A stretch of 64,000 nt of DNA from JAGSPQ01 sp038206395. GTDB lineage: Bacteria; Myxococcota; Myxococcia; Myxococcales; Myxococcaceae. Under the pieces are notes generated by a model that was given only the letters and a program-made list of their open reading frames with translations, searched no databases and was not told the DNA's origin. Position numbers and translations under genes: made by a program. The DNA is taken from assembly GCA_038206395.1 (NCBI GenBank), contig JBBRAX010000005.1, positions 124,001 through 188,000 on the forward strand, written 5' to 3'. How positions within the stretch are numbered: position 1 is the stretch's first letter; every line of letters begins with the position of its first letter. This document shows, piece by piece, positions 8,874 to 16,579 of this stretch.

Positions 8874-10142
8874 CTAGCGCACGAGCGTCGGAATCAGCTC
8901 GTTGCCGCCTTTCTTGCCGAGCCCCAGCTGGCCGTCGCTGTTGTCGCCCCAGCAGTACACCGCGCCGGACCCACCGATTGCACAGGTGTGACGGCCGCCC
9001 GGAGCCAGAGACACGACCGGCTCGGGCAACCCCTGCACCGGCACCGGAGCAGTCTGCAGGCCCAGCAGGCCGTCGCCCAGCTGGCCATGATCGTTCTGCC
9101 CCCAGCACGAAGCGCCCGCGTCCTGAACCATGCACGCGTGGCGCGCGACCGGGCCGAGCGCGAAGTGGGTGAGGCCCGGCGTGACGCCGCGCACGGCGAG
9201 CGCGACGAGTGAACGGCCCGACACAACCCCCGCGCCGAGCTCGCCGCCGCCGTTGGCGCCCCAGCACTTGAGGCCCCCCGCAGTGCGCGCGCACGTGAAG
9301 CCAAACCCTGCCTTGAGCTCGAGAATCCCCGCGTCGAGCGCGGTGACGTTGACGGGAACCGGGCGGCGCAGCTGGAAGGTGCCGTCACCGCACTCGCCCG
9401 CGTTGTTGAAGCCCCAGCAGCGCGCGCCGGCGTCGGCGAGCAGCACACAGCTGTGGCTGACTCCGGTTGCGATCGCAGCGACGTCGTAGGCCGCATTCGA
9501 GACCCCGCCCGGCGTGGTCCGCGCGCCACCGTTGTTGGTGCCCTGCTGCCCCTGGATGTCCGTGCCCCAGCAGTACGCGCCAGCATCGACCACCGCGCAC
9601 GAAAAGGCGTTGCCCGCGCTGACCTGCGTCGCCGCAGCCCCCAGCAAGGTGCGCGTCGCCTGCGCCGCGGGAGACGAGGTGCCCTGCCCGATGCTGCCGA
9701 CGCCCCAGCACTCGACGTTGCCGTTGCTCAGCCGCGCGCAGGTGTGGAAGAAGCCTGCCGCCAGCTCGACCACCGGCGCCGTCAGCCCCACCACGTCGGT
9801 CGGCGACAACCTTTCGTCGTACGTGCCGTCGCCCACCAACGTCGACGAGCCCCAGCACTTCACGCTGCCGATGTCGGTCAGCAGGCAGGTGTGCTGGTCG
9901 CCGGCGCTCAACGCCGTCGCCCGGCAGCAGACGCTTCCGCAGTTCAGAAACGGCGTCGCGCAGGCATAGGTGCAGACGTTGTTGGCGCACACCGCGGTGG
10001 CGTTGTCGCGCGGGGCGCAGTCCTGCTCCTTCGCGCAGCCGCCGGTGCTGCCGCCGCCACCGCCCGAGCCGCCGTCGGCCGTGTAGAGCCCGGTGCAGCC
10101 CGACAGCAAGGCGAGCACCACCGCGGGCCGGACGCGCTTCAA
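8874..10142 (-). CDS. RCC1-repeat lipoprotein
   Basis: 422 residues from a TTG at 10142 whose last two bases overlap the TGA of the thioesterase gene (TTGA). The start is supported by the signal KRVRPAVVLALLSGC, a lipobox with the acylated Cys at 16. A Gly/Ser linker and a Cys-rich stretch follow (CAKEQDC, CANNVC, CATPFLNC). From about residue 75 onward there are repeats of about 50 residues with the pattern HTCLL...VKCWG, HSCVLL...RCWG and HTCAI...VYCWGDN, the RCC1/BLIP-II beta-propeller signature, enough for a complete propeller. Such proteins are exported, surface-exposed binding modules. It is the last gene of the six-gene operon and has no obvious enzymatic part. Confidence 0.85.
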   Translation of the reverse strand: MKRVRPAVVLALLSGCTGLYTADGGSGGGGGSTGGCAKEQDCAPRDNATAVCANNVCTYACATPFLNCGSVCCRATALSAGDQHTCLLTDIGSVKCWGSSTLVGDGTYDERLSPTDVVGLTAPVVELAAGFFHTCARLSNGNVECWGVGSIGQGTSSPAAQATRTLLGAAATQVSAGNAFSCAVVDAGAYCWGTDIQGQQGTNNGGARTTPGGVSNAAYDVAAIATGVSHSCVLLADAGARCWGFNNAGECGDGTFQLRRPVPVNVTALDAGILELKAGFGFTCARTAGGLKCWGANGGGELGAGVVSGRSLVALAVRGVTPGLTHFALGPVARHACMVQDAGASCWGQNDHGQLGDGLLGLQTAPVPVQGLPEPVVSLAPGGRHTCAIGGSGAVYCWGDNSDGQLGLGKKGGNELIPTLVR

Positions 10143-10564
10143 ATGCCTTCCAGCGCTTTGACCTTCTCGCGCAAAGCTTCCGGCAACGGCACCTTCACCC
10201 CGGTCTTCGGGTCGACCATCACCACCACGCTCTCGCCCTCGGCGACGACCTGCTGCTGATCCTTCGAGCTCGCGCGGTACTGCATCGTGAACGACGTGTT
10301 GCCGAGCTTCGTCACCCGCGCAAAGACCGAGATGGTGTCGGGGTAGACGACCTTCGATTTGTAGTCGATCGACGAGTGGACGAGCAGCGGCCACGCCGTC
10401 GCGTCCGAGCCGATGGTGGTCGCGACGCCCGCCTGCTCGAAGTAACGAATGCGCGCAGACTCGAACCACCGCAGGTGCACCGTGTTGTTCACGTGGCCGA
10501 ACGCATCCATCTCGGCCCACGCGACCTGAACCTCGAGGGCCACCGTCCACCCTGCCTCAGCCAT
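10139..10564 (-). CDS. 4HBT-family acyl-CoA thioesterase (YbgC/FadM type)
   Basis: 141 residues, a single hotdog fold. WAEMDAFGHVNN near residues 15-26 is the family signature, with the catalytic Asp followed by GHVNN, and RYFEQAG follows as usual. It hydrolyses acyl-CoA or 4-hydroxybenzoyl-CoA-like thioesters in the cytoplasm. The ATG at 10564 touches the stop of the lipid-kinase gene (10565-10567) and its own stop overlaps the RCC1 start. In this operon it may release or edit acyl chains for lipid assembly. The exact thioester cannot be told from sequence. Confidence 0.88.
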   Translation of the reverse strand: MAEAGWTVALEVQVAWAEMDAFGHVNNTVHLRWFESARIRYFEQAGVATTIGSDATAWPLLVHSSIDYKSKVVYPDTISVFARVTKLGNTSFTMQYRASSKDQQQVVAEGESVVVMVDPKTGVKVPLPEALREKVKALEGI

Positions 10565-11482
10565 TTAAGTCCTCAGTTGAATGGCGGCCGGGAGAATCGT
10601 CATCTTGCAGGGAAGCTTGCCGGGCTGTTCGCCATCGCAGTCGATCAACACCTCCTGCGCGCTCTCGGCCGTCAACGTCTTGCACTTGAGCAGCCGGGTG
10701 CCTTTCCAGCCGACGTGCTGGCCGCTGTAGATCGCGCTCTGCTTCAGCGCGAAGTCCATCAGCGTGTAGCCAGACCAGATGGTGACATCGAAGGTGCCGT
10801 CGCCCGTGTCCGCGTCCGGAGCGACCTTCATCCCGCCGCCGAAATACTTCCCGTTCGCGACTGCCAGCGTCGTCACCAGCACATCTTCAGCCGGGCCGCC
10901 GTCGACGCTGAAGCGCACCTTGCGGTCTTCGTACTTCAGCAGCGCCTTCGTCGACGCGAGCATGAATGACAGCTTTCCGCCCAGCACCTTGCTGGTGCGG
11001 TTGACCTCCTGGTCGACCACGCCCGAGACGCCGAAGCTGCAGATGTTCGCGAAGTACCGGCGGCCCGTCTGGCCGTCGTGGCCACGGAACTCGAGCTCGC
11101 CGACATCGAATGGCACGCTGGTGCCCGAGGCGACGCGCTTCAGGGCCGCCGCGAAGTCCGTGTCCCAACCGAAGGTCTTCCGGAAGTCGCCGCCGGTGCC
11201 ACGCGACACGACGCCCAGCGCCGCCTTCGGGTTCACGACTTTGCCGTCTTCGAAGAAGCCGTTGACGACCTCGTTGATGGTGCCGTCGCCGCCGACCGCG
11301 ACCACGCACTCGAAGCCTTCTTTCAACGCCGCCCGCGCCAGCTCGGCCGCGTGCATCGGGCGTTGGGTAAAGGCCTGGGCGAAGTCGGGAATCGCGCGGG
11401 CGATCAGCGCCTGCAGCTCGCCCCACTTCTTGCCGGTGCTGCCGTTCGCGCTGGAAGGATTGACGACGAAGAAGGTCTTCAT
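10565..11482 (-). CDS. Diacylglycerol/sphingoid-kinase-family lipid kinase (YegS/DgkB-like)
   Basis: 305 residues from the ATG at 11482, which overlaps the TGA of the Fe-S gene. The N-terminal catalytic domain begins FFVVNPSSANGSTGKKW and carries the nucleotide-binding GGDGTINEV at 64-72. SRGTGGDFRK fits the substrate-binding loop, although the commoner sequence there is GTxNDFA. The C-terminal beta-sandwich has ANGKYFGGGMKVAPDAD, also typical. The family phosphorylates diacylglycerol, sphingosine, ceramide or related lipids with ATP at the membrane face. Which lipid is used here is open. The nearby lyase-like gene makes a sphingoid base a candidate, and the alkyl-DHAP-synthase-like gene makes an alkyl- or diacylglycerol another. 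Confidence 0.88.
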   Translation of the reverse strand: MKTFFVVNPSSANGSTGKKWGELQALIARAIPDFAQAFTQRPMHAAELARAALKEGFECVVAVGGDGTINEVVNGFFEDGKVVNPKAALGVVSRGTGGDFRKTFGWDTDFAAALKRVASGTSVPFDVGELEFRGHDGQTGRRYFANICSFGVSGVVDQEVNRTSKVLGGKLSFMLASTKALLKYEDRKVRFSVDGGPAEDVLVTTLAVANGKYFGGGMKVAPDADTGDGTFDVTIWSGYTLMDFALKQSAIYSGQHVGWKGTRLLKCKTLTAESAQEVLIDCDGEQPGKLPCKMTILPAAIQLRT

Positions 11483-12564
11483 TCGAGCCACCGCCGCAAG
11501 ATGCTCACCAGATCCTCCGATTTCCGACCTGCCCTTTCGAACATGCGGCGGCTCGTCGCGCACGCCGTCACCACCGTCTCACCACCGGGCCCGACCTCGA
11601 GCGCTTGCCGGCGCGCCACGTCCACAGAAGCTTCGGGCATCGTGCGCGGCAACAACCCGCCTCCGCCCGCGCAGCCTCCTTCTTCCTTCATGCTCGGCGC
11701 CTCGAGCACCGTCGACACTGCCCGCTTCAGCAGTGCGCGCGGCTGGTCGTACTGGCCCATGCCGCGGCCGAGGTGACAGGCGTCGTGGTAGCCGGCCGTC
11801 TCTTCCATCGGCGGCTTGCTGGGCGCGTGCGGCAGGTTGTCGGCCAGCACTTCGTAGAGCGTCCGAATGCGCGACGGCAGCTTCACGTCGAACTTCGGGT
11901 ACACGACGGCGAGCGTGTGCGCGCAGCCGGGATCCATCACCACCAGCTCGGGGTAGTGCTCGAGGGTCGAGGCGAAGATTCGGGCGTGGGCGGCGAACTG
12001 CTCGTGCGCGCCGCCGGCGTACAGCGGGTAGCCGCAGCAGCGCGCGCTCGCCTTGCAGACGCCCATTGGCGCGCCGAAAGCGTTGGCGACGGTGAGCGCG
12101 TCGTCGATGAGGGCGGTGCGCTTGACCAGGGTGCTGCAGCCGGGAAACAGCGGGTACCGCATCGGCGTCTCTGCCTTGAAGCGCGCGACCACCTCGCCCA
12201 GCGGCTGGCCGAAAGGGTTGCCTGACTGGGTAAAGGTGGCGAGCGTGGTGGCGGCGCCCTTCGGCTGGGTGCCTTCGGTGCGGGCGATGGTACGCGCGGC
12301 GAACAGCGCGGGCCCGACCTCGTTGTCGTGTTTGCAGAAGCTCTTGCAGCGCATGCAGCCGGTGCAGGCGTGAACCGCGGCGCTCGCGCCGTCGTCCATG
12401 CGGCGCTGGCCGAGGTTGACCTGTTGGGCGGTGGTCATCTTCGCCCACGTGCTGTGGGACTCGTTCTGCGTCGACTCGGACACGGGGCACGCGAAGCGGC
12501 ACACCTTGGGGCAGTAGATGCACATCGTGAGCGCGTGGGAATGCTCGGCAAGTGGGGCAGTCAA
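11479..12564 (-). CDS. GlcF/HdrD-like Fe-S oxidoreductase subunit
   Basis: 361 residues from a TTG at 12564 overlapping the TGA of the upstream gene (TTGA); the next in-frame ATG would delete residues close to the first cluster. Two [4Fe-4S] motifs are visible: C15-x2-C18-x3-C22-x3-C26-P and C67-x2-C70-x2-C73-x3-C77. Two cysteine-rich CCG-type domains follow: GCSTL...CCGYPLYAGG, then DPGC...CHLGRGMG...GGCAGGGG. This is the architecture of glycolate oxidase subunit GlcF, heterodisulfide reductase HdrD and LldE-like proteins, which pass electrons from a flavoprotein to quinone or another carrier. It directly follows two FAD-linked oxidase genes and probably forms a complex with them. Confidence 0.85.
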   Translation of the reverse strand: MTAPLAEHSHALTMCIYCPKVCRFACPVSESTQNESHSTWAKMTTAQQVNLGQRRMDDGASAAVHACTGCMRCKSFCKHDNEVGPALFAARTIARTEGTQPKGAATTLATFTQSGNPFGQPLGEVVARFKAETPMRYPLFPGCSTLVKRTALIDDALTVANAFGAPMGVCKASARCCGYPLYAGGAHEQFAAHARIFASTLEHYPELVVMDPGCAHTLAVVYPKFDVKLPSRIRTLYEVLADNLPHAPSKPPMEETAGYHDACHLGRGMGQYDQPRALLKRAVSTVLEAPSMKEEGGCAGGGGLLPRTMPEASVDVARRQALEVGPGGETVVTACATSRRMFERAGRKSEDLVSILRRWLE

Positions 12565-13574
12565 GGGGCTCCTCCGAGGACGCCACGGGGGTCGAGGGCG
12601 GCGGGCAGCGCAGCGGTGGAAGGCGACCAGTTGCCAGCGGAGCTCAGCGGCATGCCTTCGACGTCTCCGCGCGCGATGACGCTCGCGATCGACAGGCGGT
12701 AGAGAACGACAGGGTTTGAGGCGGCGACGGCGGCGCGCACGGCGTCCCACCGCGACTCGCGCTCGTCCCAGGTGACATCGGGGGTGGTGCCCGCGACGGG
12801 GAACTCGCCCGACAGCCTTCCGGTGGGGCGGCCACCGACGTCGAACGCACGGCGGCCCAGGGTGTTGAAGTCGCGCTCGACGCCTTCGTGGGTGCCGACG
12901 CAGTTGAGCTCGACCTGCGCGCGCCCCGCCCGGGTCTCGACCCGCACCGACTCGAACCACACCCCATCAGACAGCGCGGCCAGCATCGCGGTGACGAAAG
13001 CATCGGCCGACGGGAAGCTGAACACCTGACTGCGGCGTGAGGTCGAGAACGGAAAGCACCGCACGATGGCCTCGGTAACGACGCCCAGCCGGCGGTGACC
13101 GCCGAGAAGAAGCGCGACCAGGTCCGGGCCCGCGGCGCTGCGGGGGCTCGGGTGCGACCGGTAGACGCGGCCATCGGGAAGCACGGCGGTGATCGCGAGG
13201 CAGATCGGCTCAAGCCGCCCGCCGGGGATCGCGCGAAGCCCCGCGTCGGCGCCTTCGAGGAACTGGCCGAGGGTGAGGTCTCTGGCGCGCGGAGACAGCG
13301 GGCCGAGCGTGAGCTGCTGCTCGGACAATGCGGCGTCGAGCGCGGCGAGCGTGAGCCCGGCGCCTGCTTCGACGGTGCCGCCCTTCGGCTCGAGCCTGGT
13401 CACCTGGCTCAGCGCGGCCAATGACAGCGACGCGTGGCGATTCAGCGAGGCGTTCTGCGAGGCGAGAATCTGCAGCGCGTCGGTGAGCTGCCGCGTCGAG
13501 GCCGGCACCAGCGTCGGCCCGTTCGGCCCCGGCACCGCGAGCGTGCCCAGCGCTTCGTCGAGAGGCGTCGTCAC
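12561..13574 (-). CDS. GlcE-like short FAD-binding oxidoreductase subunit
   Basis: 337 residues from a GTG at 13574 overlapping the TGA of the upstream flavoprotein gene (GTGA). It has the FAD-linked oxidase N-terminal fold: LVPASTRQLTDALQILASQNA (cut here to its pattern of a VPxS...L cofactor strand), VEAGAGLTLAALDAAL and LGPLSPRARDLTLGQFL. It lacks the long C-terminal cap of full-length flavin oxidases, as GlcE does. The usual GxGS phosphate loop is not obvious; the region reads NASLNRH instead, so FAD binding may be weakened or structural. It sits between the full-length flavoprotein and the Fe-S gene, repeating the D-E-F order of the glycolate oxidase operon. Confidence 0.75.
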   Translation of the reverse strand: MTTPLDEALGTLAVPGPNGPTLVPASTRQLTDALQILASQNASLNRHASLSLAALSQVTRLEPKGGTVEAGAGLTLAALDAALSEQQLTLGPLSPRARDLTLGQFLEGADAGLRAIPGGRLEPICLAITAVLPDGRVYRSHPSPRSAAGPDLVALLLGGHRRLGVVTEAIVRCFPFSTSRRSQVFSFPSADAFVTAMLAALSDGVWFESVRVETRAGRAQVELNCVGTHEGVERDFNTLGRRAFDVGGRPTGRLSGEFPVAGTTPDVTWDERESRWDAVRAAVAASNPVVLYRLSIASVIARGDVEGMPLSSAGNWSPSTAALPAALDPRGVLGGAP

Positions 13575-15151
13575 GTCGCCATCCCGGGAAGGCCCAGCTT
13601 GCCGGGGTTCATCACCCCATCTGGGTCGTAGTGGCGCTTGAGCGCGGCGAGCAGCGTTCGCCCTTCGTTCAGGCTGTCTTGCAGCGCGCGCGCTTTGACG
13701 ATGCCGACGCCATGGTGGTGACTGACGTTCGCTCCGGCGCTGACGGCAGCCGACAGCGCGTCGCGCCACAGGGCGTCGTAGCGTTCGAGCAGCTCGGCCT
13801 GCGTGCTGCCCGAGCCGACGAACGAGAAGTACAGCGAACAGCCTTCCAGGTACGCGTGCGAGAAGTGGCAGAGCACGAAGGCGTGCGCGCTGGCTGCCTG
13901 GTGCACCTTCTCATAGACGGCGTAGACCTTGTCCCAGGTGGTCGCGACTTCCATCGTGTCGGCGAAAGCGCCGGCGTCGATCACCTTCGACATGCGGTAG
14001 CTGACGTCGTACCGCTTCGCGTACCAGTGCTTGCCGGGCTCTTCGCCCAGGTCGGCGCCGCTCAACCTGGCGCAGATGGCGCGCGCGGCGGCGTCTTCCT
14101 CGGCACAGCGCGAGGGCTCGCCTTCGAACATCAGGATGAGGCGGCTGCGCGAGAAGAGGTGGGTCGCGTAGTTGAAGAGCCTCGGCCGCCCCAGCGCCTG
14201 CGGAGCCACCACCCTCAACAGCGCGGGCAACAGACGCTTCTTCAGCTGCCCCGCCTCAGCCTTCGCCTTCGCCGCGGGCTTCCCCTTTCCCACGATCGCC
14301 GTATCGAAAGGGTCGTAGAGGCGGGTGACAGCGGGACGCAGGCCGGCGCGGAAGATCTGGCGAATCGCCTCGAGCCCGTCGTTCACCGACTTGAACTCGA
14401 AGCCGTGGAACACCTGCGCCGCGGCGATCGGGAAGACGCGAAGCTTCGCGGCGGTGAAGACGCCCAGCGTGCCTTCCGAGCCGATCAGCACCTGGGCGAG
14501 GTCGGGGCCTGAGAAGGGGCGTTCGGGGGTGACGATCTTCTCGCCGGTGCCGGTGATGAAGGTGACGCTCGCCACCATGTCTTCGATCTTTCCGTACTTG
14601 CTCGACAGCTGCCCCGCGCTGCGGGCGGCGAGCCAACCCCCGACGGTCGACATGTAGATCGACGACGGAAAGTGGCCCAGGGTCCAGCCGCTGGCGTTGA
14701 GGCGGCGCTCCAGGGTCTCGCCCATCACTCCCGCGCCGACTTCGACCGTGTGGTGCTGTTGGTCGACGGGGCTGATGGTGTCGAAGCGCTTGAGATCGAG
14801 GGTGATGCCGCCGTGCAGCGCCCAGGTGCCGCCGCAGACGCCGCTGCCGGCGCCGTAGGGAATGACGGCCAGCTTTTCCTTCCGGGCCAGCGCGATCACC
14901 TGCGCGACTTCGGCGTCGGACTTCGGCCAGCAGATGAGGTCGGGCGGCGGCGGCGTGCGGCCGGCGCGGATCCAGATCAGCGCCAGCGGCCACATGTCGC
15001 GCGCGTAGCTGAGCCGATCTTGATCGGTATGAGAGACGCGCCCATTCAGCAGCGCCTTCAGCTCGGCTTCGACCGCGAGCGCCTGCCGCGAAGGAGCAGG
15101 CAAGGCGCCCACCGGGTGGCTGGCGATCGCTGTCACGAGGGCGCGAAACAT
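13571..15151 (-). CDS. Alkyl-DHAP-synthase-like FAD-linked oxidase
   Basis: 526 residues. The FAD-binding part has PYGAGSGVCGG at 98-108, VEVGAGVMGETLERRL near 137-151 and FPSSIYMSTVGGWLAARSAG at 161-180, then SSKYGKIEDMV. The C-terminal half carries HFSHAYLEGCSLYFSF and SHHHGVG at 477-483, ending DPDGVMNPGKLG. The His-rich SHHHGVG loop and the FPSSxxxSTVGGW motif match alkyldihydroxyacetonephosphate synthase, which exchanges an acyl chain for a fatty alcohol to make ether lipids without net redox change. D-lactate/glycolate dehydrogenases share the fold but usually have a less similar C-terminal loop. It is the first gene of a six-gene operon that continues with GlcE- and GlcF-like subunits, so a true oxidase using an electron carrier is the alternative. 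Confidence 0.75.
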   Translation of the reverse strand: MFRALVTAIASHPVGALPAPSRQALAVEAELKALLNGRVSHTDQDRLSYARDMWPLALIWIRAGRTPPPPDLICWPKSDAEVAQVIALARKEKLAVIPYGAGSGVCGGTWALHGGITLDLKRFDTISPVDQQHHTVEVGAGVMGETLERRLNASGWTLGHFPSSIYMSTVGGWLAARSAGQLSSKYGKIEDMVASVTFITGTGEKIVTPERPFSGPDLAQVLIGSEGTLGVFTAAKLRVFPIAAAQVFHGFEFKSVNDGLEAIRQIFRAGLRPAVTRLYDPFDTAIVGKGKPAAKAKAEAGQLKKRLLPALLRVVAPQALGRPRLFNYATHLFSRSRLILMFEGEPSRCAEEDAAARAICARLSGADLGEEPGKHWYAKRYDVSYRMSKVIDAGAFADTMEVATTWDKVYAVYEKVHQAASAHAFVLCHFSHAYLEGCSLYFSFVGSGSTQAELLERYDALWRDALSAAVSAGANVSHHHGVGIVKARALQDSLNEGRTLLAALKRHYDPDGVMNPGKLGLPGMAT

Positions 15152-15183
15152 AGCGCCAAGCCGCTCCGGCCGCGGCCTAAGAA

Positions 15184-15459
15184 TCAGTCAACCGCTTGCT
15201 GGCTGCGGCTGGTCGCGAGGCTGTGGCTGATCGTCGCCAGGTCGCCCCCGAGCTCCAGCTGCCTTTCGAGCATCGCGACGCGGCGCTCGAGCACCGAGAT
15301 GCGTTCGACCCCATCGCGCGTCGCCCACAGCTTCATCAGCGCCTCGAACAGGGGCTTGAAGGCAAAGCGGGTGGCGATCGCCATGATTGGAATGAGGACG
15401 ATCGAGATCCCCATCACCACGCCCAGCATCTCGGTCAAATCCACCGGCTTGATGTCCAT
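15184..15459 (-). CDS. Small single-pass membrane protein with coiled tail
   Basis: 91 residues from the ATG at 15459, preceded by an AGGGGG ribosome site four bases upstream. One membrane segment at about residues 10-30 (LGVVMGISIVLIPIMAIATR) is followed by a cytoplasmic amphipathic helix (RISVLERRVAMLERQLELG) likely to form a coiled coil. No family is recognised. It is transcribed divergently from the NAPE-PLD-like gene, with only 52 bases between the two starts, so the promoters overlap. It lies 32 bases upstream of the six-gene operon on the same strand and could be its first gene. Confidence 0.7.
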   Translation of the reverse strand: MDIKPVDLTEMLGVVMGISIVLIPIMAIATRFAFKPLFEALMKLWATRDGVERISVLERRVAMLERQLELGGDLATISHSLATSRSQQAVD

Positions 15460-15511
15460 GACGCCCCCTACGCAAGGAAAGGGAAATCGATTGCGTGGCG
15501 CAGTCATTCGC

Positions 15512-16579
15512 ATGGATAAGCGGCAGGTGCGCCGAAGGATTCTGCTCGGGCTGGCCTCGTTGGTGGCGGTGCTTTTGACCAGCGCCGTCGTCGCCGGCTG
15601 CGCCCTGGACGCGCCGACCTGGCGGGGCCCGGTCACCGACCACTTCGACGGCAAGAAGTTCGTCACGCCCGACCAGCCGAAGGTTCGCCCAGGCTTCCTG
15701 GGCTTCTTTCAGTGGCAGTTCACCCGCGACCGCGGCGTGTGGAACAGCTACCGCGACGTGCCGCAAGGCGCCGCGCCGCCGCACCACCTCGGGCCTGGGC
15801 AGATGCGCGTCACCTTCATCAACCACGCGACGACGCTCATCCAACTCGACGGCTTCAACGTCCTCACCGACCCCATCTACAGCGATCGCGCCAGCCCGTT
15901 CGGTTTCGTCGGCCCGCACCGCGTGCGCCCGCCGGGCATCGCCTTCAAAGACCTGCCGCCGATTCACGCAGTCGTGATCAGCCACAACCACTACGACCAC
16001 TTGAACGTCGAGACGCTCAAGCGCCTGCAGGCTGCGTTTCCGCACGTCGAGATCTTCTGTGGCCTCGGCGTCAAGGCGTTCCTCGCCCAGCAGGGCCTGA
16101 CGAACGTGCACGAGCTCGACTGGGGCGAGGCGCTTAACGTCGGCGCGCTGAAAGTGCAGAGCGTCCGCAACCAGCATTTCAGCAACCGCGGCCTGTTCGA
16201 CAGCGACGGCACGCTCTGGTCGGCGTGGGTGCTCGAGGCGCCTTCGTCGGGCAAGGCGTACTTCGCGGGCGACACGGGCTACGGCCCGCACTTCAAGGAC
16301 GTGGGCGACAAGTACGGCCCTTTCCGCGTCGCGGTGCTGCCCATCGGCGCGTACAAGCCCGAGTGGTTCATGGGGCCGATTCACCAGGATCCAAAGGAGG
16401 CGATGCAGGCGGCGATCGACCTTCGCGCGAAGGTGTCGGTGCCGATGCACTACGGAACCTTCGACCTCGCCGACGAGGGCGAGACCGAGGCCGTCGAGGC
16501 GCTGCAGAAGGAAATGGCGGCGCAGCCCGGCAACGGCTGGGTGGTGCTCGACTTCGGCCAGGGGCACGACCTGCCATGA
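15512..16579 (+). CDS. NAPE-PLD-like metallo-beta-lactamase-fold hydrolase, exported
   Basis: 355 residues. A twin-Arg/Lys-rich start and hydrophobic segment (LLGLASLVAVLLTSAVVAGC) end in a possible lipobox Cys30. The metallo-beta-lactamase fold carries HNHYDH at 158-163, the first metal motif, and AGDTGYG plus PMHYGTFDLA further on supply the other ligands. The order GPG...VTFINHATTLIQLDG...LTDPIYSDRASPF is that of N-acyl-phosphatidylethanolamine phospholipase D and its bacterial relatives. It would act outside the cytoplasm on a phosphodiester lipid. Its stop overlaps the ATG of the next gene (ATGA). The specific substrate is inferred from family only; bacterial relatives are mostly uncharacterised. 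Confidence 0.82.
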   Translation: MDKRQVRRRILLGLASLVAVLLTSAVVAGCALDAPTWRGPVTDHFDGKKFVTPDQPKVRPGFLGFFQWQFTRDRGVWNSYRDVPQGAAPPHHLGPGQMRVTFINHATTLIQLDGFNVLTDPIYSDRASPFGFVGPHRVRPPGIAFKDLPPIHAVVISHNHYDHLNVETLKRLQAAFPHVEIFCGLGVKAFLAQQGLTNVHELDWGEALNVGALKVQSVRNQHFSNRGLFDSDGTLWSAWVLEAPSSGKAYFAGDTGYGPHFKDVGDKYGPFRVAVLPIGAYKPEWFMGPIHQDPKEAMQAAIDLRAKVSVPMHYGTFDLADEGETEAVEALQKEMAAQPGNGWVVLDFGQGHDLP

